A stretch of 34,227 nucleotides of DNA, taken from a virus. Where the stretch lies: positions 1-34,227 of the IMG/VR virus record IMGVR_UViG_3300023181_000061, one strand, 5' to 3'. This document shows positions 6,342 to 12,791 of the stretch, one piece after another; the first letter of the stretch is position 1; every line of letters begins with the position of its first letter. A program made the translations under genes and the position numbers. A model generated the notes under the pieces. It worked only from the letters and a program-made list of their open reading frames with translations, had not been told where the DNA came from and did no database searches.

Positions 6342-6371
6342 CAAATATAAAACAAATAAGTTAATTACAAA
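6342..6371 (-). promoter_or_regulatory. Main leftward promoter
   Basis: On the minus strand, TATATTTG (plus-strand CAAATATA at 6342-6349) matches the Bacteroidota -7 consensus TAnnTTTG. A TTTG (plus-strand CAAA at 6368-6371) lies 18 bases upstream, near the usual 19-21. It points at the gene starting at 6312, giving a leader of about 25 bases. The 19 bases at 6332-6350 recur exactly at 1263-1281. Confidence 0.65.
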
Positions 6372-6378
6372 ACAAAAA

Positions 6379-6428
6379 AGTAAACTTATTTACTAAAATG
6401 TTTGTTTATGTAAATATATTGTTTACAT
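6379..6428. promoter_or_regulatory. Two operator-like palindromes between the divergent promoters
   Basis: AGTAAACTTATTTACT (6379-6394) has 6-bp inverted arms. A second palindrome spans 6408-6428 with arms ATGTAAA and TTTACAT and a 7-base centre. Both share the half-site GTAAA/TTTAC. The second overlaps the rightward -7 box, so a bound dimer would block that promoter. Likely ligands are one of the HTH proteins in this window (4635-4877, 1057-1215 or 10443-10793). This is inference from symmetry and position. Confidence 0.5.
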
Positions 6429-6431
6429 TTG
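6401..6431 (+). promoter_or_regulatory. Main rightward early promoter
   Basis: TTTG at 6401-6404 and TACATTTG at 6424-6431 are separated by exactly 19 bases, a full match to the Bacteroidota primary-sigma consensus (TTTG, 19-21 bases, TAnnTTTG). Transcription should start near 6438, giving a leader of roughly 28 bases before the ATG at 6466. Confidence 0.75.
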
Positions 6432-6465
6432 TACTCAGATAACAACAACATTAAACAATAATATT

Positions 6466-6597
6466 ATGATACATCACTATGAAGACGACAATAAGGTATT
6501 CCTTAATAATTACGAAGGTCAATGTGTAGAATTAGAAGGCACATATTTTTATTATGTGGGAATGGAGGATGGTTTATATAAATATGAGGACTGTTAA
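6466..6597 (+). CDS. Hypothetical acidic mini-protein, first rightward gene (43 aa)
   Basis: ATG 6466 to TAA 6597, 43 residues, strongly acidic and tyrosine-rich (MIHHYEDDNKVFLNNYEGQC... ending GLYKYEDC). It is the first gene behind the rightward promoter and so likely among the earliest expressed. No family is recognised. Small acidic first genes of this kind are a usual place to look for DNA mimics or host-protein inhibitors, but that is only positional inference. Confidence 0.6.
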   Translation: MIHHYEDDNKVFLNNYEGQCVELEGTYFYYVGMEDGLYKYEDC

Positions 6598-6599
6598 AC

Positions 6600-6857
6600 A
6601 TGCAAAACACCACCCCTTTAAACTGGAAGCCTATAAATGACTTTACAGAAACTTATAGCTGCAAAGATTTATGTTTAGCTTTATACCCTTATGAAGTTTA
6701 TTGGGGTAGTAAAATGCAAATGCTAAATTACACAGGTAAAGGAGGCATAAATTATATACCTAACCATAAAGTTGAACACTGGTTTTTGTTTTCATTTAGA
6801 AACCACAACGACTACAGTATAAAAGACATTAAAGTTTTTAAACATTGCTTAAACTAA
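6600..6857 (+). CDS. Hypothetical protein (85 aa)
   Basis: Begins two bases after the previous stop. It is an 85-residue aromatic-rich protein (LNWKPINDFTETYSCKDLCL, later VEHWFLFSFRNHNDYSIKDI). No family is recognised. Confidence 0.65.
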   Translation: MQNTTPLNWKPINDFTETYSCKDLCLALYPYEVYWGSKMQMLNYTGKGGINYIPNHKVEHWFLFSFRNHNDYSIKDIKVFKHCLN

Positions 6858-6862
6858 TAATC

Positions 6863-7027
6863 ATGAACGAACAAGGAAATACATTACAGCACTATATTGA
6901 TGTCTTAAAATGGCTTAAAACAGGCGTTACTCAATCGGTATTAAATGATATAGCAGCAAGATGTTTTGATTTAAATCTTTATACATCGGAATGCATAGAT
7001 AGGGTTAAATTATTCATTGAAATTTAA
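6863..7027 (+). CDS. Hypothetical helical mini-protein (54 aa)
   Basis: I chose ATG 6863 (MNEQGNTLQHYIDVLKWLK) over an upstream ATG at 6845 that would overlap the previous gene and add an unlikely hydrophobic stub. The 54 residues are mostly helical with two cysteines (ARCFDLNLYTSECIDRV). No function is recognised. Confidence 0.6.
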   Translation: MNEQGNTLQHYIDVLKWLKTGVTQSVLNDIAARCFDLNLYTSECIDRVKLFIEI

Positions 7028-7042
7028 AATAAAATCAACCGA

Positions 7043-7309
7043 ATGAGGACACTAAACGAACTTTACCTTTTGCTTTGGGAGTATATAAAAGATAAAGAAG
7101 AATTAAACGATGGACTATGCCTATTTATAATTAGTTTATGGAGCATGGGTGTTTTTACGGAAAAAGAAGAACGATTATTAATTGAAGACTTAAAAAATAA
7201 TAAACCCGAAAATACAGGATTACAATACTGGTTCGAAGAAGGCGAAACAGGCACTAAGCAAAGAAAGGAATTTGTACTAAGTATGATTGAAAAAACAAAA
7301 CAAAAATAA
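7043..7309 (+). CDS. Conserved phage hypothetical protein (88 aa)
   Basis: An 88-residue protein with the order LCLFIISLWSMGVFTEKEERLLIEDLKNNKP, then YWFEEGETGTKQRKEFVLSMI. The pattern 'helix, K-E-x-x-L-L, x-x-N-K-P, Y-W-F, R-x-x-F-L-x-x-I' is one I associate with a frequent Bacteroidota phage family without known function. Confidence 0.7.
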   Translation: MRTLNELYLLLWEYIKDKEELNDGLCLFIISLWSMGVFTEKEERLLIEDLKNNKPENTGLQYWFEEGETGTKQRKEFVLSMIEKTKQK

Positions 7310-7329
7310 AATCCTTATAAATAAAAAAT

Positions 7330-7578
7330 ATGACATTAATAGATAAATATCCCAAAGGTACTGAAATGGCAAAATTAAAACATTTGCCAGAAATAAGTGG
7401 ATACAATGAAAACTTTTATGTAGGCTTAAATAAGGATTTAATTTACGGTGCATCTGATGACGATAATTTTACTGAATGGTATTTAGTAGACCCGCCATTT
7501 AATCAATCTACTTACTTTGGTTATTCATATACAAGCGAAGGAAATAGATTACATCCCGATACTAAACGTATGATATAA
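7330..7578 (+). CDS. Hypothetical protein (82 aa)
   Basis: An 82-residue, probably beta-rich acidic protein with several aromatic strands (NENFYVGLNKDLIYGASDDD, FNQSTYFGYSYTS). No family is recognised. The short gap of 37 bases that follows holds only an A-rich start region. Confidence 0.6.
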   Translation: MTLIDKYPKGTEMAKLKHLPEISGYNENFYVGLNKDLIYGASDDDNFTEWYLVDPPFNQSTYFGYSYTSEGNRLHPDTKRMI

Positions 7579-7615
7579 CCAGTAACAGATAATAATAACA
7601 CTTATAAATAATAAA

Positions 7616-8059
7616 ATGGCATATCTTAACAACACAAAGCCAGTATCACAATTAGATGATAATGGCAAAGTAATAAAAAAATACGACTGCATAAACCAGG
7701 CAGCATTTGAACATAAAGTATCTGCTACATCAATAGCTAATTGCATTTCGGGTAGAATACATAAATCCGCGGGTTTTAAATGGAAGCTACAACAAAAAAA
7801 GGTTGATGAAATAAAAAAGGCTTTAAGAAGCAAAGCAAAGACAGTAAGCAGGGATAACAGCATAGGCAATGTAGAGAACCTTAAAAACAAGATACAGGCT
7901 ATTTATACTTTACCTACAGCTAAACAAATGGAGCAAAACAGAAGCTTACAAGGGTGGGTTTACATGACTAAAGAAAAAACATCAAAACAGGTGCATCCTT
8001 CTAAAATTGAAAGTTTAATTAATGAGGGTTGGAGGCAAAGTAAAAATATTAAAGCTTAA
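7616..8059 (+). CDS. NUMOD1-type DNA-binding protein without a nuclease domain (147 aa)
   Basis: Residues ~8-59 match the NUMOD1 module, the DNA-binding repeat that normally accompanies HNH or GIY-YIG homing endonucleases: KPVSQLDDNGKVIKKYD, then INQAAFEHKVSATSIANCIS, then the closing AGFKWKL. NUMOD1 contains a short HTH-like part used for sequence recognition. The remaining ~88 residues are basic and helical (KKVDEIKKALRSKAKTVSRD) and end in LQGWVYMTKEKTSKQVHPSK, with no nuclease motif that I can see. It could be the remnant of a homing endonuclease, or a DNA-binding regulator recruited from one. Confidence 0.8.
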   Translation: MAYLNNTKPVSQLDDNGKVIKKYDCINQAAFEHKVSATSIANCISGRIHKSAGFKWKLQQKKVDEIKKALRSKAKTVSRDNSIGNVENLKNKIQAIYTLPTAKQMEQNRSLQGWVYMTKEKTSKQVHPSKIESLINEGWRQSKNIKA

Positions 8060-8062
8060 AGT

Positions 8063-8455
8063 ATGGAAAATACCTTAGATAATAAATCGAAATTCTTGGC
8101 TCAATACTGGGGGCAAAAAGTATTAAGCATATCAGGAAGGGAATATTTATATATAAATAATATTGTTGACGACCCAAATTTACATGTGCTTAGCTTGCGC
8201 TTAAAACCCCTTTCATCAATTACCGATGAAGATGCTATTGATGTCGTTAAAATACATGGTGTTGTTAATTCTGCTCAATACGGGTATATAACTGAATTTT
8301 CTCCAATTGAAAAAATAAAAATTTTCATAAAATCTATTAATTATTGGAGAAGCGATATAGCTGACTACATACGTTCAAAAGGATATGCATTACTTTACTT
8401 AGATTTATCTGTTGAGCAGCAAATAGAATACGGATGGGTAAAGTTAACTGAATAA
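8063..8455 (+). CDS. Conserved phage hypothetical protein (130 aa)
   Basis: A 130-residue protein with FLAQYWGQKVLSI near the start, LRLKPLSSITDEDAIDV in the middle and YIRSKGYALLYLDLSVEQQI...YGWVKL at the end. I associate this order with a widespread Bacteroidota phage family of unknown function. It may be distantly related to the leftward gene at 5131-5526, which has a comparable KPLS segment. The stop overlaps the next start (TAATG). Confidence 0.75.
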   Translation: MENTLDNKSKFLAQYWGQKVLSISGREYLYINNIVDDPNLHVLSLRLKPLSSITDEDAIDVVKIHGVVNSAQYGYITEFSPIEKIKIFIKSINYWRSDIADYIRSKGYALLYLDLSVEQQIEYGWVKLTE

Positions 8456-8604
8456 TGGTCTACACAGTAAAAAACAAAAACGAGGTTTACATATACATGA
8501 ATGGAAACCTAATACATAAAACAAGGGTTAACAGTACTGAATCGGGCGTAACATTTGATGTTATGTCTTATCGTAAAAATGATTCACTTAAAACTATAAA
8601 ATAA
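8455..8604 (+). CDS. Hypothetical beta-rich mini-protein (49 aa)
   Basis: ATG 8455 shares its A with the stop of the previous gene, a one-base overlap that implies coupled translation. The 49 residues form what looks like a small beta sheet (MVYTVKNKNEVYIYMNGNLI, then GVTFDVMSYRKND). No family is recognised. Confidence 0.55.
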   Translation: MVYTVKNKNEVYIYMNGNLIHKTRVNSTESGVTFDVMSYRKNDSLKTIK

Positions 8605-8609
8605 ACAAA

Positions 8610-8849
8610 ATGAAAAACTTATTATTTTTATTACTTGGAGCTTTCATATTTGGGATTATTGCAGCAGGAACTATATCTGTAATGACTGTTAAGCCTGAAA
8701 CGCCTAAAAGCGTATTCGTAGGGCGTGAATATTATGCAGGGCGTGCTATTGATAAAATTAAACAATATATTAAAAAGGGATATGTAGTTAAAACTATATC
8801 TAATGGTGGAAAAGATGCTTATGTTATATTCGTAATGGAAAAATACTAA
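8610..8849 (+). CDS. Small single-pass inner-membrane protein (79 aa)
   Basis: Residues 4-30 (LLFLLLGAFIFGIIAAGTIS) form one clear hydrophobic transmembrane segment after a short positive N-terminus (MKN), so the bulk of the protein should face the periplasm. The soluble part is basic and beta-strand rich, ending GKDAYVIFVMEKY. No signal-peptidase or lipobox site is evident. Small membrane proteins in this block may affect superinfection or lysis timing, but no specific role is visible. Confidence 0.7.
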   Translation: MKNLLFLLLGAFIFGIIAAGTISVMTVKPETPKSVFVGREYYAGRAIDKIKQYIKKGYVVKTISNGGKDAYVIFVMEKY

Positions 8850-8860
8850 AGTTTTTAAAA

Positions 8861-9187
8861 ATGGAACTAACTAAAACAGCAATGGCTGCATTTGAGGCAT
8901 ACTTTGATGACCAATATCCAGAAATATCAACTGAAAACAATGGAGTGTTTAATATACCTTATACCGCTTTATTTGCTCTATACATAGAGTTTTTTGATTC
9001 AGTAGGTATTAATATATTTATTGAGCATACCCAGTTTTCACATAATCCAAGATTTGAAGGTAAAATAAATACTCACGACGACTTTATATTGCTACATGCT
9101 CATCACGTAAGGTATGATGCAGTAGAGGAATGTATAATTAAAGCTAACGAAATTTACGATGAAAAAATTATTAATTCTGTCATTTAG
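8861..9187 (+). CDS. Hypothetical acidic protein (108 aa)
   Basis: A 108-residue acidic protein with many aromatic and histidine residues (FEAYFDDQYPEIST, IEHTQFSHNPRF, LLHAHHVRYDAVEECI). The histidine-rich LLHAHHVRYD could bind a metal, but no known metalloenzyme motif is complete. Its end overlaps the following lipoprotein gene by 29 bases. Confidence 0.65.
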   Translation: MELTKTAMAAFEAYFDDQYPEISTENNGVFNIPYTALFALYIEFFDSVGINIFIEHTQFSHNPRFEGKINTHDDFILLHAHHVRYDAVEECIIKANEIYDEKIINSVI

Positions 9188-9347
9188 TATAATTGCATTC
9201 ACATCATGCACAAGAGACTGCGAACAAGAAGCAAAAGACCTCTATAAAACCTATTTAGAGGCTATACAACACACTAACGGCAATATGGATGCACTAAGAG
9301 ATATAAAAAGACAATACGAAGCTGCAAAGGCTAATTTAGATTGTTAA
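9159..9347 (+). CDS. Small phage lipoprotein A (62 aa)
   Basis: The N-terminus is a type II signal peptide: KK, a hydrophobic stretch (LLILSFSIIAF) and the lipobox TSC, so the mature protein begins at Cys17 and is about 46 residues, lipid-anchored. The mature part is helical with another cysteine soon after the anchor (TRDCEQEA) and a final cysteine at the C-terminus (NLDC), which could form a disulfide. A second protein of the same build is encoded at 12792-12998. Phage lipoproteins of this size are known to block superinfection by binding the phage receptor; that role is inferred here. Confidence 0.8.
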   Translation: MKKLLILSFSIIAFTSCTRDCEQEAKDLYKTYLEAIQHTNGNMDALRDIKRQYEAAKANLDC

Positions 9348-9366
9348 AACTTAAAACAAAAAAAAC

Positions 9367-9633
9367 ATGAGAGTAATACATAAACAGGTTTTAAAAACAA
9401 CTGACTTTCAAAAGATAGTTGTTCCATTAGATTCTAAAATACTTACCGTACAGTTACAAAATGGATTACCTTGTATTTGGTATGAACATGATTTTAATAA
9501 AGTTGATAAATATATCGATGTTTATACTTTTGGCACAGGTCATTCAATGGATTTTGAATATATAGAACCTGAATACATAGCTACATATCAAATAGGAGGA
9601 TTAGTATTTCACGTTTATATTGAACAGTCATGA
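9367..9633 (+). CDS. Conserved phage protein, DUF7352-like (88 aa)
   Basis: An 88-residue beta-rich protein with the pattern VVPLDSKILTVQLQNGLPCI W-x-E, then YTFGTGHSMDF, then YIATYQIGGLVFHVYIE. This order (V-P-x-x-x-K-I-L-x-V-Q-x-Q-N-G-x-P-C-x-W, F-G-T-G-H, Y-I-x-T-x-Q, L-V-F-H-V-x-E) is the signature of a widespread small phage family, which I believe is DUF7352; its function is unknown. Its stop overlaps the next start by four bases. Confidence 0.8.
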   Translation: MRVIHKQVLKTTDFQKIVVPLDSKILTVQLQNGLPCIWYEHDFNKVDKYIDVYTFGTGHSMDFEYIEPEYIATYQIGGLVFHVYIEQS

Positions 9634-10001
9634 TAGTTTACAACAGCCCCGGCCACAAAGAACAACGTGTTAACGTTAAGCCGCTTTCATTAAATAGGAT
9701 GAAGCTATTAATTACCAGGTTAAATAAATATATACCAATAGAAGCCGATATTACAAGAGCTTTATTGCAACGCCTTATTTGGGATTACGAAAACCTATCA
9801 CACATGAGTGAAACACAGCCCAAATGGATTGATGTAAAAACATCTCTACCTGAATTTCATACCGATGTTTTAGTTATCATGAAAGATGGAACAATGGCGG
9901 TAGATGCTATTTGTTCTAAAAGCAATAAATATTGGCTAAATTTAGGCGATATAAATAATGTTACGCATTGGCAATCTATACCTGAACCCCCAATAAAATA
10001 A
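9630..10001 (+). CDS. DUF551-domain protein (123 aa)
   Basis: The C-terminal half is a DUF551-type domain: PKWIDVKTSLPEFHTDVLVI near residue 64 and the closing VTHWQSIPEPPI. DUF551 is common in phage accessory regions and its function is not known. The N-terminal ~60 residues are basic and helical (SLNRMKLLITRLNKYIP). The gene is followed directly by a strong terminator (10010-10043), so it is the last gene of the first rightward unit. Confidence 0.82.
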   Translation: MIVYNSPGHKEQRVNVKPLSLNRMKLLITRLNKYIPIEADITRALLQRLIWDYENLSHMSETQPKWIDVKTSLPEFHTDVLVIMKDGTMAVDAICSKSNKYWLNLGDINNVTHWQSIPEPPIK

Positions 10002-10009
10002 CCCTATAG

Positions 10010-10043
10010 CCCCCTACCGATAAAAAGGATAGAGGGGTTTTTT
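10010..10043 (+). terminator. Rho-independent terminator ending the first rightward unit
   Basis: CCCCCTACC (10010-10018) pairs with GGATAGAGGGG (10027-10037) through two single-base bulges around a short A-rich loop, followed by a run of six T. It lies 9 bases after the DUF551 gene stop. Confidence 0.85.
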
Positions 10044-10054
10044 GATTAAATTAC

Positions 10055-10115
10055 GCATTTGTGTAAAATAAATGCAATAAAGCTTGTTTTGTATTTATAC
10101 TTTTGTGTATATTTG
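10055..10115 (+). promoter_or_regulatory. Second rightward promoter with an upstream inverted repeat
   Basis: TATATTTG at 10108-10115 is a Bacteroidota -7 box. TTTG occurs at 10088-10091 (16-base spacer) and CTTG at 10083-10086 (21-base spacer), so the -33 element is imperfect. GCATTT (10055-10060) and AAATGC (10070-10075) form an inverted repeat just upstream that could be an operator. It would drive the gene at 10154. Confidence 0.6.
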
Positions 10116-10153
10116 CTACAGATAAAAACAACAAAAATTAAAAATAAAATATC

Positions 10154-10399
10154 ATGGCTATATCAGACGTTCAAAAAAATAGACACAATTTATTAGTTAA
10201 CGATGTGGTTTACTATTCAGATGATGCTAATTGCGAAAAATTCACTGTTACAGATGTAGATACTCACGGTTTTGAAATTTACAGCGAAGAAACAGGGGAA
10301 TATAATTACAAAATATTCCACGAATTACAACAAGGTTGGGATATATCAGAAAAATCAAAAGCTAACAATTCTCTTAACTTCAGAACCATCTACATTTAA
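10154..10399 (+). CDS. Hypothetical protein in its own small transcription unit (81 aa)
   Basis: An 81-residue acidic protein; the middle (NDVVYYSDDANCEKFTVTDV, GFEIYSEETGEYNYKI) looks like a small beta barrel of the SH3 type, based on alternating strands and turns. No family is recognised. It has its own promoter upstream and a stem-loop just after its stop, so it is transcribed at least partly alone. Confidence 0.7.
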   Translation: MAISDVQKNRHNLLVNDVVYYSDDANCEKFTVTDVDTHGFEIYSEETGEYNYKIFHELQQGWDISEKSKANNSLNFRTIYI

Positions 10400-10407
10400 A
10401 AATTACC

Positions 10408-10430
10408 GCCCTCTTTAATCGGAGGGCTTT
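10408..10430 (+). terminator. Stem-loop after the gene at 10154-10399
   Basis: GCCCTC (10408-10413) and GAGGGC (10422-10427) form a perfect 6-bp GC-rich stem with an 8-base loop, followed only by TTT and then A-rich sequence. It is a weak or partial terminator, or a transcript-end stabiliser. Confidence 0.55.
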
Positions 10431-10442
10431 AAAAATATCAAT

Positions 10443-10793
10443 ATGAAAGAAATACTTATTGAAATAATACGGCTATCTGGTTTAATAGATTTTGATTTTG
10501 CTGCTAAGGCAGGAATCGAACAATCAAGGATTTCAGAGTGGAAAAATGGTAAAAAAAATATAAAGTTTAATACTCTGCAAGAAATAGCAAACAAGGTTGG
10601 CTATAGAATAGAATTAAGCATTGTAACGAACGAAACAATATCAAGCTATGAAAGCGACGTTAAAGAATTAAAAGCCGATATAAAGCTTTTAAAATCGATT
10701 GAGCAGGAATGCAAATGTGAAATAAAAGACAGGATATTTTTTCGTGATAAAGCTTGCAAAAAAAGAAAAGAAGACCACAAACATTTGAGATAA
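10443..10793 (+). CDS. XRE/Cro-type transcriptional regulator (116 aa)
   Basis: Residues ~17-55 are a helix-turn-helix of the XRE type: DFAAKAGIEQSRISEWKNGK with the recognition helix SRISEWKNG, then NTLQEIANKVGYRIEL. The C-terminal half is a charged coiled coil (SDVKELKADIKLLKSIEQEC) ending in a very basic tail, suited to oligomerisation. It lies 12 bases after a stem-loop and may regulate the adjacent promoters (10055-10115 or the divergent control region). Confidence 0.85.
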   Translation: MKEILIEIIRLSGLIDFDFAAKAGIEQSRISEWKNGKKNIKFNTLQEIANKVGYRIELSIVTNETISSYESDVKELKADIKLLKSIEQECKCEIKDRIFFRDKACKKRKEDHKHLR

Positions 10794-10861
10794 CCTCATT
10801 TATTGGATACTGGATAACAAAACATAAAAAAAAATAAAAATAACTTTAAAAACAAATTAAC

Positions 10862-11056
10862 ATGCTTATTAAAACAACAATCTTTATTAAAAACAAAGAA
10901 GGTAAATTTACAAACCTCTTACATGTAGACATTACAGATGATGATATAAGGCAAATTGCCATATCAAAAATGAGTAAACCTACATGGTTAGATTTAGAAG
11001 AAGATGGAGGCGAAAGCACTATAGGAGATTTCAGCATTGACAGCGTAACTACTTAG
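10862..11056 (+). CDS. Hypothetical acidic protein (64 aa)
   Basis: A 64-residue protein with a basic beta-like start (LIKTTIFIKNKEGKFTNLLH) and a strongly acidic second half (DITDDDIRQIA, LDLEEDGGEST). No family is recognised. The 68 bases before it are A-rich and contain no clear promoter. Confidence 0.65.
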   Translation: MLIKTTIFIKNKEGKFTNLLHVDITDDDIRQIAISKMSKPTWLDLEEDGGESTIGDFSIDSVTT

Positions 11057-11067
11057 TAAATATTGTC

Positions 11068-11187
11068 ATGAAAACAGAAACAATAACACCACTACAAACA
11101 AGGGGACAGGCAATAAAAGAATACCTTAAAAACCCTACTACAGTAAACAGGCAAAATGTTTTGAATGCTAATGCAAAATTAAGATAA
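11068..11187 (+). CDS. Hypothetical mini-protein (39 aa)
   Basis: ATG 11068 to TAA 11187, 39 residues (MKTETITPLQTRGQAIKEYL... ending VLNANAKLR). It is basic and helical with no recognised family. Support is the fit into the gap and the A-rich upstream context. Confidence 0.45.
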   Translation: MKTETITPLQTRGQAIKEYLKNPTTVNRQNVLNANAKLR

Positions 11188-11227
11188 CAACTAACGAGGT
11201 TAACGCCTCCCTTTAAAATAAATTATT

Positions 11228-11611
11228 ATGGCAAATAACTTTGAAAGAATTGTTTATAGTTCAAGTATAAGTACATCAAAAAACACGCTTAAGATTTGCA
11301 AACAAATTTTTGATATTACGCCTCCTATAAAATTTATTCGTAAAAGAGAAAAAAGGCGCTTAGTAAGTAAAGAAATTATTAGCGAAACTTCTTTAAGCCA
11401 AATAAGGAAAGTAATATCAAAACGAAAAAAACATATTGAATATTGGTATTTTGGATTTCAAAGTGATGAGCATGATGTTACTGTAGAACTATACGAAAGA
11501 GCCGATTTTGAAAAACACTATAATCAACAAATCGAAGTTTTAAATATTTCAAATGAAAATGTTTTTTTTAGTTCGAATAACTTATTAACCTCAACAGGCG
11601 AAAACCTTTAA
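11228..11611 (+). CDS. Hypothetical basic protein (127 aa)
   Basis: A 127-residue protein with a very basic middle (IRKREKRRLVSK, IRKVISKRKKHIEYWYFGF) and an acidic C-terminal part. The basic stretch would suit nucleic-acid binding. No family is recognised. Confidence 0.65.
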   Translation: MANNFERIVYSSSISTSKNTLKICKQIFDITPPIKFIRKREKRRLVSKEIISETSLSQIRKVISKRKKHIEYWYFGFQSDEHDVTVELYERADFEKHYNQQIEVLNISNENVFFSSNNLLTSTGENL

Positions 11612-11620
11612 ATAAAAACA

Positions 11621-12028
11621 ATGCAAAACACAACAGAGAGTAATAAGATAATAGCTGATTTCGATGATAACGTAAAGTACAAGCCGTATTACGGGAATCA
11701 TTTTTACGATAAAGAATTTAGCACATATTCAGATTGTGAACAATGGATTAAAGAAAACGCAACGTTAGAACATAAACCTGAATTAGGGTGGAATAAAGGC
11801 TTTGGTCAGTATGATACAAGCTGGGCAGAATTAATGCCTGTAATAGACAAAATAGAATCATTAGGTTATTGGATAGAGTTATCTTCAAGCGAAATAATGT
11901 CATTATGTGAAATAGGTTTAGTCAACGATGAAACCGCAATAGTTTTAATGGCAACAAATACCAAGATAAAAGCCGCTTACAATGCAGTAGTAGAATTTAT
12001 AACAGAATACAATAAAACAAAAAAGTAA
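11621..12028 (+). CDS. Phage ABA-sandwich-like hypothetical protein (135 aa)
   Basis: The C-terminal two thirds follow the pattern W-A-E-L-M-P-V-I-D-K-I-E-S-L-G-Y, strands, then IKAAYNAVVEFITEYNK. Proteins with 'WDxLMPVVEKIE...AVYxAVVEFIxWYN' are frequent in phages, and I relate them tentatively to the phage ABA-sandwich fold. No activity is known. Confidence 0.7.
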   Translation: MQNTTESNKIIADFDDNVKYKPYYGNHFYDKEFSTYSDCEQWIKENATLEHKPELGWNKGFGQYDTSWAELMPVIDKIESLGYWIELSSSEIMSLCEIGLVNDETAIVLMATNTKIKAAYNAVVEFITEYNKTKK

Positions 12029-12029
12029 A

Positions 12030-12299
12030 ATGAAAAAAGAATACAGATTTAAATGCAACCCTAAGGAACAGGAAATAGTAGAAGCGTTTGAAAAAGAATA
12101 TTTAAATGGTAAAGGGCATACAACTTTATCGGGTATATTATCAGGATGGAATAACGATTCACAAACAAATCCTAAAAAATGTCTTACAGAAGATGAAGAA
12201 CAAATATGTTTAGGTTTAGTACAATGGCTTGGCAGTCCTGTAGGGCAAGGGTTTTTAGAAAGTGTAGGCTTTGTATTAAAAAAATCAACAAATGAATAA
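12030..12299 (+). CDS. Hypothetical protein (89 aa)
   Basis: An 89-residue protein whose second half (LTEDEEQICLGLVQWLGSPV GQGFLESVGF) resembles a segment shared by several phage hypothetical proteins; function unknown. The last codons overlap the next gene by eight bases. Confidence 0.7.
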   Translation: MKKEYRFKCNPKEQEIVEAFEKEYLNGKGHTTLSGILSGWNNDSQTNPKKCLTEDEEQICLGLVQWLGSPVGQGFLESVGFVLKKSTNE

Positions 12300-12477
12300 A
12301 AAAGCAATAGAGGAACTAACTAAATTTTGGAATGGTTTTCAAGTTTGGAAAAACGCAGAAAGTGGAATAGCTAAATCATATTCAGACAAATATTATAACC
12401 TAAGAGACTTCTGCATTAAATTCGATATACTAACAATTGAAGAGGTTAGGGAAATTGAAAAAAATGTAAAATTATGA
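12292..12477 (+). CDS. Hypothetical protein (61 aa)
   Basis: A 61-residue helical protein rich in lysine and aromatic residues (LTKFWNGFQVWKNAESGIAK). No family is recognised. It overlaps both neighbours, the downstream one as ATGA. Confidence 0.65.
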   Translation: MNKKAIEELTKFWNGFQVWKNAESGIAKSYSDKYYNLRDFCIKFDILTIEEVREIEKNVKL

Positions 12478-12782
12478 AAATATTTAAGTTCCAAATAAGA
12501 GTTTATCATTTCTCTGGAAAAAAATACACAGTCCAGTATTCATGGCGATTTATACCATTTTGGTATACTATTTACGAATGTCTGGACTTAGGCAAATTAT
12601 CAACAGTTCAATTGGTTCTTTTTGATTATAAAAAAGCTGAGGAATTTGCTTTAAGATTTAAAGAATATAAAGATGTTAAAGAATATAATAAAAAAGCTAA
12701 TTATGAGTGGCACAAAATTTATAAAGAACAAAAAATAAAAGAAGCTAAAGAACAGCCATATATTTCAAAAATAATCAAGTAA
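12474..12782 (+). CDS. Hypothetical basic protein (102 aa)
   Basis: A 102-residue protein: an aromatic, beta-like first half (FQIRVYHFSGKKYTVQYSWR FIPFW) and a long lysine/glutamate-rich helix at the C-terminus (EYKDVKEYNKKANYEWHKIY). The hydrophobic FIPFWYTIYECL is too short for a confident transmembrane segment. No family is recognised. Confidence 0.65.
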   Translation: MKIFKFQIRVYHFSGKKYTVQYSWRFIPFWYTIYECLDLGKLSTVQLVLFDYKKAEEFALRFKEYKDVKEYNKKANYEWHKIYKEQKIKEAKEQPYISKIIK

Positions 12783-12791
12783 AATAACTTT

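Noticed and set aside
11190-11215. Small hairpin GAGG-TTAACG-CCTC after the 39-residue ORF.
   Set aside because: Only four base pairs and no T run; too weak to call a terminator.
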